A stretch of DNA of 48,640 nucleotides from Candidatus Coprenecus merdigallinarum. GTDB lineage: Bacteria > Bacteroidota > Bacteroidia > Bacteroidales > UBA932. A model generated the notes under the pieces. That model was given only the letters and a program-made list of their open reading frames with translations, had not been told where the DNA came from and made no database searches. Both the position numbers and the translations under genes were made by a program. This document shows positions 42,371 through 48,640 of this stretch, in pieces. Where the stretch lies: positions 1 to 48,640 of the forward strand of contig DVGV01000005.1 of assembly GCA_018712545.1 (NCBI GenBank). Reading direction: 5' to 3'. Numbering within the stretch: position 1 is the stretch's first letter; the number at the start of each line of letters is the position of its first letter.

Positions 42371-43058
42371 TAATCTTTTTACTTTCGAAAAATTCTTCGC
42401 TGAAATACCCGGAAATGTCGGTGACAGAGACCGCCCGGGGGTCTATGCGGCACTCCCTGACACAGGCGGCAATCTCTTCGGTCAGGTCCCCGCCCTTGAG
42501 GTACAGGATGCCCTTGCGGTACAGATGCCGCACGAGGGGTACGAACCGGCGCAGCTCTGTGACGGCCCGGGACACCACATAGTCGCAGCGGTATTCGGGG
42601 CCCAGGTCCTCGGTCCGGCTCCAGACCGGCTTCACATTATCAAGTCCCAGTGCTGCTGAGATTTCTGTCACCACCTTTATCTTCTTGGCAATCGAGTCGC
42701 ACAGAGTGAACCGGCACTCCGGTATGGCAATGGCCATCGGGATGCCCGGGAATCCTCCTCCGCAGCCGGCGTCCAGAAAATGTGCTGTGGTCTGATGCGG
42801 CTGATGTGAGGATGATGCATCGGGGTCATCGGCGAGGGCTGCCGTACTGTCGGAGAGGACAAGCCCGTTGTCCCGGATATACCGCACCAGCGCCAGCGAG
42901 TGCAGGACGTGGTGCAGGTACAGCGAGTCCATGTCCTTGCGCGAGATGACGTTGATCTTAGCGTTCCATTCCGCATACAGCTGTCCGAGGGCCGCCATCC
43001 GCTCCCGCTGCCGTGCGTCCAGTTCCGGAAAGTATTTGAAAACAATCTCTTCGTTCAT
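42345..43058 (-). CDS. rsmG: 16S rRNA 7-methylguanosine methyltransferase RsmG
   Basis: The protein has 237 residues from the ATG at 43058. The N-terminal NAKINVISRKDMDSLYLHHV and the SAM-binding FLDAGCGGGFPGIPMAIA are RsmG hallmarks. An extra polar stretch of about 20 residues (around residues 76-96, with DDPDASSSHQPHQ) is inserted just before the SAM motif and is not usual for the family. It methylates N7 of G527 in 16S rRNA. A -7 element ends 4 bases before the ATG, so the mRNA is probably leaderless; this rules out the upstream in-frame ATG at 43088. Confidence 0.96.
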   Translation of the reverse strand: MNEEIVFKYFPELDARQRERMAALGQLYAEWNAKINVISRKDMDSLYLHHVLHSLALVRYIRDNGLVLSDSTAALADDPDASSSHQPHQTTAHFLDAGCGGGFPGIPMAIAIPECRFTLCDSIAKKIKVVTEISAALGLDNVKPVWSRTEDLGPEYRCDYVVSRAVTELRRFVPLVRHLYRKGILYLKGGDLTEEIAACVRECRIDPRAVSVTDISGYFSEEFFESKKIICIFPQKH

Positions 43059-43062
43059 GCCG

Positions 43063-43094
43063 CAAAAATAAAAAAATGCACTGTCCATTGCAAA
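43063..43094 (-). promoter_or_regulatory. rsmG promoter, leaderless
   Basis: On the minus strand TTTG (43094-43091), 20 bases, then TATTTTTG (43070-43063). The ATG at 43058 follows after 4 bases, so transcription would start at the start codon. Confidence 0.7.
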
Positions 43095-43127
43095 AATGTC
43101 CTAACTTTGTTGGAAAAGTAAGGTGCT

Positions 43128-43437
43128 ATGAAAAAATTGTCAGTTTTATTCTTGAAATAGAATTTACATTACAGGCAAGATTGCCGGACAGACGGTTACA
43201 GTAGTGTATTTTCATCTGCAAAACCTTTTTGTAAAGGACGGTGATGTGGTTGAGGCAGGAGATATTATCGGACAGTCGGGTAATTCTGGCAGTGCTTCGG
43301 ATTCGACATGTGCCGGGCCGCATCTGCATTATCAGGTGCAGATATGGAGGAATGACTCTACAGTATATCTAAATCCCGAGGATTATATCTACAGTATCCT
43401 TGATGATGACGGAATGCAGACAAACCCATGTAATTGA
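43128..43437 (+). pseudogene. Remnant of a secreted M23 peptidase
   Basis: MKKLSVLFLK (from the ATG at 43128) looks like the start of a signal peptide and stops at a TAG (43158-43160). From about 43162, in another frame, the sequence reads YITGKIAGQTVTVVYFHLQN and then KDGDVVEAGDIIGQSGNSG and CAGPHLHYQVQIWRNDSTV, the C-terminal part of an M23 (LytM) endopeptidase with its HLH metal motif. The rest of the M23 domain, including its first metal ligands, is missing. It appears to be an internally deleted, frameshifted gene. A -7-like TAACTTTG (43102-43109) precedes it. Confidence 0.75.
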
Positions 43438-43457
43438 AAATATTAACAAATAAGAAT

Positions 43458-44003
43458 ATGAAAAAGGTTAAATTATTATTAGCACTTTCTTTGACAATTG
43501 TTACAGTGAGTATCCGTGCTCAGGAGACCGTTGGCGGTCTGGTGTGCGGACAGACGTATGATTATGATTATATAATCTCCGTACTGGGTGAGCCGGATTA
43601 TGTGTCTCATGACATGTACGAGGTACTAGTGTATAAGGAAAAGCGTCCGTCCGCTAATGCTGTAGTTTCCGGTCCTCCGATAGGAAGTGCGGAAGAGTCC
43701 CCTAAAGAGGACTCATTCGGTTTTGCTCCGGGAGTTGATGGATGGTGTTATACTGCTTACTATATCAGTACAGACCGGTATTCCTTTTCGCATCCTGCAT
43801 TGCCCGGCATAGAGGTTAGAGTAGGCGATCCGATAGAAAAAGTGCGAAGATTTCCTGGGACAGTGCGTGAGTACAAGAGTAATCAAGTACTGTATTGGTC
43901 TTCAGAGGAAGTGGATCCAGACGATGTAATGTGGTCTATGTATCCCTGTTTTTACTATAACGAAAACGGAGTGATAGAGGAAATAGCATATTATTATGAT
44001 TAA
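43458..44003 (+). CDS. Small secreted protein of a tandem family, copy 1
   Basis: The protein has 181 residues from the ATG at 43458. A signal peptide (VKLLLALSLTIVTVSIRAQ) is followed by VGGLVCGQTYDYDYIISVLG, then EPDYVSHDMYE and a variable Pro/Ser-rich loop. The second half has SHPALPGIEVRVGDPIEKVR. Each half looks like the small 'G-x(n)-LG-x-P' fold of BamE-like or SmpA-like proteins, an inference from pattern only. No named family is recognised. Copy 2 overlaps its stop by 8 bases. The DNA is clearly AT-richer than the flanking housekeeping genes. Confidence 0.8.
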   Translation: MKKVKLLLALSLTIVTVSIRAQETVGGLVCGQTYDYDYIISVLGEPDYVSHDMYEVLVYKEKRPSANAVVSGPPIGSAEESPKEDSFGFAPGVDGWCYTAYYISTDRYSFSHPALPGIEVRVGDPIEKVRRFPGTVREYKSNQVLYWSSEEVDPDDVMWSMYPCFYYNENGVIEEIAYYYD

Positions 44004-44550
44004 ATTATTTCTGACATTAATAGTGGCAGCTCTTGCCGTAAGTGCCCGTGCTCAGGAGACCGTTGGCGGTCTGGTGTGCGGACAGACGTATGACTATGAT
44101 TATATAATCTCCGTACTGGGTGAGCCTGATTATGTGTCTCATGACATGTACGAGTTTCTTGTGTACAAGGAGAAGCGTCCGGTCACTGAATCCAAGGCCG
44201 TGGTAGCCGGTCCTCCGGTAAGTACTGTTCAGGAGGCTCCGAAAGAGGATTCCTTTGGCTTTGCCCCTGGTGTAGACGGTTGGTATTACATATCGTATTT
44301 CATCTATACTGATAGATACACCTTTTCGCACCCGGCAGTGCCAGGAGTCGAGGTAAGGGTCGGAGACCCGATAGACAAAGTTCGTAAATTCCCAGGGACT
44401 TTAAAGGACAGAAAATTTGATAAGGGTGGTGGAGAGCTATTTTGGTCTTATAAGCAAGTTGATCCGAACAAGGTGATGTGGTCTATGTATCCATACTTTT
44501 GTTATGACAAGAACGGCGTGATTACATCGATAGAGTATTACTATGATTAA
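43996..44550 (+). CDS. Small secreted protein of a tandem family, copy 2
   Basis: The protein has 184 residues. A signal peptide (KLFLTLIVAALAVSARAQ) is followed by the same body as copy 1. About 105 bases from the GCTCAGGAGACC segment onward (from about 44047) are nearly identical in DNA to copy 1. The middle loop (PVTESKAVVAGPPVSTVQEA) and the C-terminal quarter differ much more. This patchwork suggests gene conversion. The start overlaps the end of copy 1 (ATGATTAA), so translation is coupled. Just after it an open stub, MIKLTLTL-stop, repeats the copy 2 start, a trace of a further lost copy. Confidence 0.8.
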   Translation: MIKLFLTLIVAALAVSARAQETVGGLVCGQTYDYDYIISVLGEPDYVSHDMYEFLVYKEKRPVTESKAVVAGPPVSTVQEAPKEDSFGFAPGVDGWYYISYFIYTDRYTFSHPAVPGVEVRVGDPIDKVRKFPGTLKDRKFDKGGGELFWSYKQVDPNKVMWSMYPYFCYDKNGVITSIEYYYD

Positions 44551-44565
44551 ACTTACACTTACATT

Positions 44566-44771
44566 ATGAGGAGAATCAGATTATTTATGCTGCTGTCTGT
44601 GGCAACTCTTGCCGTGAGTGCCCGTGCTCAGGAGACCGTTGGCGGTCTGGTGTGCGGCCAGACGTATGGTGTTATACTGCTTACTATATCAGTACAGACC
44701 GGTATTTCTTTTCGCATCCTGCATTGCCGGGAGTAGAGGTAAGAGTAGGCGACCCGATAGAAAAAGAGTGA
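44566..44771 (+). pseudogene. Truncated copy 3 of the secreted tandem family
   Basis: It begins like the others (signal peptide MRRIRLFMLLSVATLAVSA, then QETVGGLVCGQTYG). After CAGACGTATG the DNA jumps to the segment that in copy 1 lies at about 43745 (TGTTATACTGCTTACTATAT), so roughly 200 bases are deleted, with ATG/TATG as likely short homology. The frame is lost (stop TAG at 44734-44736), but the other frame still reads CYTAYYISTDRYFFSHPALP and ends at a TGA (44769-44771). A short 56-residue product is possible but unlikely to work. Confidence 0.85.
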
Positions 44772-44780
44772 TATTCTATA

Positions 44781-45407
44781 TTACCTGTGCATCATCTCTT
44801 CGAGCAGGAGCTTTGCGCGGCGGATGCGGGTGCGTACGGTGTTGAGGGGCAGGCCGGTCTCGTCGGCGATGTCCTGGTAGGAGAGGTCGTGGAGCAGGCG
44901 CAGCTCGGCTATCCGGCGGTAGCGGTCGGGCAGGGCGGCGATGGAGCGGATGAACAGGTCGTAGGACTGGTCGTCGATCATGTGGTCCTCGGGGGAGCTT
45001 TCGGTCTCATGGCCTTCTACGACGGGCTCGTCGGCCTCGCCGAGCTTGACGGTGGAGAATGTGCTGCGGCGGCGGATGTGGTCTATGGAGGTGTTGCGGG
45101 CGATGGAGAAGAGCCAGGTCCGGAAGAGGTATTCGGGGTTGAAGCTGCCGATGCGCTGGTAGGCTTTGCGCAGGCTTTCCTGGCAGATGTCCTCGGCGTC
45201 GGTGGGGTTGGGGCAGATGCTCTGGATGTAGAGGCGCAGCTGTCCGGTGTAGCGGGCGGCCAGGGAGGAGAAGGCCTGTGTGTCTCCGGACATAGCCTTG
45301 AGGGCCATGTCGTTGTCATCGAAGTCAGTGCCGGAACCGTTTTTTTGTGCCGGTACATCAGCGTTCCCAGTGTTTTTGATATCTTCTGCCATGTCTGTAA
45401 AAGTCAT
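44781..45407 (-). CDS. ECF-type RNA polymerase sigma factor
   Basis: The protein has 208 residues from the ATG at 45407 (AAGGAA upstream, 14 bases after the polA stop); the ATG at 45392 is an alternative. Region 2 (about 42-105) contains FSSLAARYTGQLRLYIQSIC and YLFRTWLFSIARNTSIDHIR. Region 4 (about 150-205) has IAALPDRYRRIAELRLLHDL and a helix-turn-helix, DIADETGLPLNTVRTRIRRA. It binds core polymerase to switch promoter use. No anti-sigma gene is adjacent. It is third in a queD-polA-sigma series and ends at the border of the AT-rich island. Confidence 0.94.
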   Translation of the reverse strand: MTFTDMAEDIKNTGNADVPAQKNGSGTDFDDNDMALKAMSGDTQAFSSLAARYTGQLRLYIQSICPNPTDAEDICQESLRKAYQRIGSFNPEYLFRTWLFSIARNTSIDHIRRRSTFSTVKLGEADEPVVEGHETESSPEDHMIDDQSYDLFIRSIAALPDRYRRIAELRLLHDLSYQDIADETGLPLNTVRTRIRRAKLLLEEMMHR

Positions 45408-45421
45408 GTAAGTAATTCCTT

Positions 45422-48166
45422 TTAATGGGCTTCCAGCCAGTTGGCCCCGCTCCCGCATTCAACGGTCAGCGGTACAGCCAGTTCCACCACGCTCTCCATC
45501 TCGCGGCATACCAGTTTCATGACGGCGGCTGCCTCGTCCGCAGGGGCGTCGAAGACCAGCTCGTCGTGTACCTGGAGTATCATCCGGGTCCGGTAGTCTC
45601 CGTCCTTCAGCGCAGCTGCCACCCGGTTCATGGCCATCTTGATGATGTCGGCGGCGCTGCCCTGGATGGGGGCGTTGATGGCGTTGCGCTCGGCAAATCC
45701 CCGGACGGTGGCGTTGCGCGAGCCTATGTCCTTGATGTACCTCCGTCGGCCGAAGATGGTGGACACATACCCCTTCTCCCGCGCCTCGGCCTTGGTCCTC
45801 TCCATGTAGTCCGCGATGGCGGGATAGTGCCGGAAGTATTCCTCGATGAGTTCCGAGGCCTCCTTGCGCGGGATGTCCAGCCGCTGCGACAGCCCGAAGG
45901 CCGATATGCCGTAGATGATGCCGAAGTTGGCGGTCTTGGCCCGGCGGCGCTGCTCGGGTGTGACTTCCTCCTCGCTGACCTTGAACACTTTGGCCGCAGT
46001 GGCAGTGTGGATGTCGCGTCCGTGCCGGAAGGCGTCGATCATGTCGGCGTCCCCGCTGATGGCCGCCATCAGGCGCAGCTCTATCTGGGAGTAGTCGGCC
46101 GAGATGATGACCCGTCCCGGCTCCGAGGGTACGAATGCCTTGCGGATCTCCCGTCCCATCTCGGTGCGGATCGGGATGTTCTGCAGGTTGGGATGGGTCG
46201 AGCTCAGTCGTCCGGTAGCGGTAAGGGCCTGGTTGAATGTCGTATGCACCCGTCCGTCCCGCGGGTCGATGAGGGTGGGGAAGGGCTCGATGTAGGTCGA
46301 GATGATCTTCTTGACAGCCCTGAACTGCAGGATGTCCCCGATGACCGGATGACGGTCCTTCAATGCCGTAAGGGTCTCCTCGTCAGTGGAATAGTTGCCT
46401 TTCTTGTTCTTGCGGGCCTTGAGGTCCAGCTTCATCCTGTCGAAGAGCACGGCCCCGAGCTGGACGGGGGAGGAGACGTTCAGTCCCGGTTCTCCGGTCT
46501 CCTCGCGGATGCGGGCCTCGATGACAGCCAGCTGCTTCCCGAGCTCCTGCCCGTAGGCGGCCAGCATGTCCGTGTCTATCCGCACTCCGCAGTACTCCAT
46601 GTCGGCGAGCACCCGGATCAGCGGCATCTCTATGTCGTTGTATATCTTTTCAATGGAAGGGCCCCGGGCAAATTCCTCCAGCAGCGCGTCCCTCAGCGGC
46701 AGCATCAGCGAGGCATCCACGGCATCGCTCCGCTGAGCGGCAGCACTGTCCTCAGGTCCAATGTCCGAGGGCTGGGAGAAAAGATCCGGCTCGGCGGTCC
46801 CGGCGGCGCTGCTGCCGTCATCGGCCGCACCGGTATCGGCAGGATCACCGTCGAGTGAACGGCACAGCTCCAGGTCCAGCCCCAGATACGACTGCACGAG
46901 GATGTCCAGCCGGTGCGAGGTCTCAGGATTGACGAGATAGTGCATCAGTTCCAGGTCGGCCAGGGGGCCGTTCAGTTCAATGCCCTCCCGCCTCAGCTCC
47001 TGAATGTACCGTTTGAGGCCGTAGCCCGCCTTGACGATGCCGGGGGCTTCGAGGATGCCGCTGGCGGCGGCAGGATCCGCGGTGCTGAATGTCAGTGCGG
47101 GAGCATCGTCCCCCTCTCCTGGAACGGAGAGGAAAAGCCGCTGCCGGGAGGAGCCCCCTGCCTCATTGTCCCTCAGGACAATTCCCACCGCTCCGGCCGC
47201 CTGCGCCGCTGCCGCCAGCCGCTCCGGGTCGGAGGTCATCTCCATCCGGTGCCGCGGCTGTTCCTTCCGGGCCGGGGATGCCGTGGAGACGGCGGCCGCG
47301 GAGGGAAGGAGAGGCAGCAGGGACGGACATTCGTATTTGTTGAACAATGCGGCTGCGGCACTGCCGTCCGTGAGGTCCATCCGCAGGTCCTCCTCGGAAC
47401 AGGAGGAAACGTCCACATCGGTCTTTATTGTCACCAGAAAACGGCTCATCTCCAGATGGTCCGCGGCTTCCCGCACGGCTGCGGCCTGCTTCGGGGGCAG
47501 CTCGTCCAGATGCTGCAGGATGCCGTCGACCGAGCCGTACCGTCCTACCAGCTTTCTGGCTCCGACCTCGCCTATGCCCCTGACGCCCGGAACATTGTCC
47601 GAAGTATCTCCCCAGATGGTGAGGATGTCGATGACCTGGTGCGGGTCGCTGATGCCGAATTTGGCGCAGATCTCCTCCTTCCCGACTGTCTCGTCCTCCG
47701 CTCCGCTCTTGCCGGGCTTGACCTGGAAGACATGGTCGGAGATGAGCTGGCCGAGGTCCTTGTCGGGGGAGACCATGTACACGTCGCAGCCGGGCGAGCC
47801 CCAGCGGCGGGCCATGGAGCCTATCACGTCGTCGGCCTCGTAGCCGGGCACCATCAGGACGGGTATGCCGAGGGCCCTGACTATCTCGGTCAGAGGCTCC
47901 AGGGATTCCTTGATGACCTCGGGGGCGGCGCTGCGGGTGGCCTTGTACTCCGGGTAGGCCTCATGGCGGAAGGTCTTGCACGGGGGGTCGAAGGCGACCG
48001 CCAGATGGGTGGGCCTTTCGCGGGCAATCATCTCGAGCAGATAGCGGGTGAATCCGAAGATGACCGAGGTGTCCTCGCCCCTGGAGTTGATCATCGGACG
48101 GCGGATGAAGGCGTAGTACATCCTGAACATCAGGGCGTGGCCGTCTATGAGGAAGAGTCTGTTCAT
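45422..48166 (-). CDS. polA: DNA polymerase I
   Basis: The protein has 914 residues. The 5' nuclease domain (about 1-290) has LFLIDGHALMFRMYYAF, VAFDPPCKTFRHEAYPEYK, VYMVSPDKDLGQLI and TSDNVPGVRGIGEVGARK. The polymerase domain (about 530-914) is intact: motif A VIISADYSQIELRLM, motif B RRRAKTANFGIIYG and motif C LQVHDELVFDAP. The middle 3'-5' exonuclease-like domain (about 310-500) lacks the expected acidic motifs: GIVLRDNEA stands where DxE is expected, GYGLKRYI where NxxxD is expected, and the YxxxD tyrosine is absent. It also holds an acidic insert (ADTGAADDGSSAAGTAEPD). So proofreading is probably lost. Confidence 0.97.
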   Translation of the reverse strand: MNRLFLIDGHALMFRMYYAFIRRPMINSRGEDTSVIFGFTRYLLEMIARERPTHLAVAFDPPCKTFRHEAYPEYKATRSAAPEVIKESLEPLTEIVRALGIPVLMVPGYEADDVIGSMARRWGSPGCDVYMVSPDKDLGQLISDHVFQVKPGKSGAEDETVGKEEICAKFGISDPHQVIDILTIWGDTSDNVPGVRGIGEVGARKLVGRYGSVDGILQHLDELPPKQAAAVREAADHLEMSRFLVTIKTDVDVSSCSEEDLRMDLTDGSAAAALFNKYECPSLLPLLPSAAAVSTASPARKEQPRHRMEMTSDPERLAAAAQAAGAVGIVLRDNEAGGSSRQRLFLSVPGEGDDAPALTFSTADPAAASGILEAPGIVKAGYGLKRYIQELRREGIELNGPLADLELMHYLVNPETSHRLDILVQSYLGLDLELCRSLDGDPADTGAADDGSSAAGTAEPDLFSQPSDIGPEDSAAAQRSDAVDASLMLPLRDALLEEFARGPSIEKIYNDIEMPLIRVLADMEYCGVRIDTDMLAAYGQELGKQLAVIEARIREETGEPGLNVSSPVQLGAVLFDRMKLDLKARKNKKGNYSTDEETLTALKDRHPVIGDILQFRAVKKIISTYIEPFPTLIDPRDGRVHTTFNQALTATGRLSSTHPNLQNIPIRTEMGREIRKAFVPSEPGRVIISADYSQIELRLMAAISGDADMIDAFRHGRDIHTATAAKVFKVSEEEVTPEQRRRAKTANFGIIYGISAFGLSQRLDIPRKEASELIEEYFRHYPAIADYMERTKAEAREKGYVSTIFGRRRYIKDIGSRNATVRGFAERNAINAPIQGSAADIIKMAMNRVAAALKDGDYRTRMILQVHDELVFDAPADEAAAVMKLVCREMESVVELAVPLTVECGSGANWLEAH

Positions 48167-48187
48167 GGCGTGTCTTTCAGGCTAAGG

Positions 48188-48631
48188 TTATTCGTTGTCG
48201 GACTCGAACCACTCGACGTAGGAGGTGGCGGTCTCGTGCAGGCGGAGCGAATGCAGGTGTACTCCGGCGGGCAGATAGTCGCGGATGATGTCGGCGAAGT
48301 GCAGGATCAGGTTCTCGCAGGTGGGCTGGAAAGGCACGGTGATGACTCTCTGATAGGCTGAGGCTATCTCTGCCGCCAGCGGGGCTGACTCCCGCAGGAT
48401 GAGGGAGTGGTCGAAGACGTCTATGATATGGTCGTTCACGATCCGCTTGAGGTCGGTGAAGTCGATGAGCATGCCGGACTTGGGGGTGCCGTCAGGGTTG
48501 GAGGGGGTGCCCTTGACCGTCACGTATAATATATAGGAGTGGCCGTGGATGTGCCTGCATTTTCCGTCGTAGCCGGTGAGGGCATGTGCTCCCTCGAAGC
48601 GGAATTCTTTGGTCAGTCTCAGTGTTGGCAT
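48188..48631 (-). CDS. queD: 6-carboxytetrahydropterin synthase QueD
   Basis: The protein has 147 residues. Zinc ligands His16 (EGAHAL) and His29/His31 (CRHIHGHSY) are present, with the catalytic Cys25. DFTDLKRIVN, DHSLIL and PTCENLILHFA fit the family. QueD makes 6-carboxy-tetrahydropterin from dihydroneopterin triphosphate, a step towards queuosine and other deazaguanines. It starts near the right edge, so its upstream neighbours are out of view; the polA gene follows 21 bases after its stop. Confidence 0.95.
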   Translation of the reverse strand: MPTLRLTKEFRFEGAHALTGYDGKCRHIHGHSYILYVTVKGTPSNPDGTPKSGMLIDFTDLKRIVNDHIIDVFDHSLILRESAPLAAEIASAYQRVITVPFQPTCENLILHFADIIRDYLPAGVHLHSLRLHETATSYVEWFESDNE

Positions 48632-48640
48632 AGTATCTGT

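Overview
The window looks like a chromosomal segment of a GC-rich member of Bacteroidota, most likely order Bacteroidales. The evidence is a complete BatA-E operon, outer-membrane receptors of Bacteroidota type, a type-B L31 with no zinc cysteines, a UpxY/NusG-type protein, lipoproteins, and promoters fitting TTTG-N19/20-TAnnTTTG. Genus cannot be fixed from the sequence alone. There are no rRNA, tRNA, CRISPR, IS, integrase or phage genes. Most of the window is dense core housekeeping DNA.

Layout. 1-6705: lysS-trmH-aroE on the minus strand, divergent from recJ and a threonine aldolase, then a lone MacB-type permease. 6812-12541: rRNA pseudouridine synthase, era, a 0.3 kb array of palindromic tandem repeats, parC and aroK. 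12577-15292: truA-exbB-exbD-tonB (minus). 15353-23570: the Bat operon (moxR, DUF58, an unnamed membrane protein, batA, a batB-batC fusion, batD, batE), followed by a phosphohexomutase and a divergent NamZ/DUF1343 protein. 26173-27512: a doubly broken YD-repeat lipoprotein gene facing an intact small lipoprotein. 27668-32911: rpmE2, a minus-strand trio (P-loop ATPase, sirtuin, NusG paralogue), rplU-rpmA, serS, ruvC. 32990-41927: two outer-membrane beta-barrel genes, rluD plus a PASTA protein, and an M13 peptidase. 42151-43058: rpmH and rsmG. 43128-44771: an AT-richer island with an M23 peptidase remnant and three tandem copies (one broken) of a small secreted protein. 44781-48631: queD-polA-ECF sigma factor (minus).

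How the genes relate. The main functional block is the envelope/stress module: the MoxR-DUF58-Bat complex with periplasmic TPR and SH3 parts, beside TonB-ExbBD, which energises receptors of the kind encoded at 37865. The strongest candidates for something new are the 118-bp paired-palindrome array after era (with covarying stem bases, and one related palindrome inside the trmH coding sequence), the BatB-BatC fusion with an internal signal peptide, and the mosaic triplicated secreted family. None of these can be called a new system from sequence alone.
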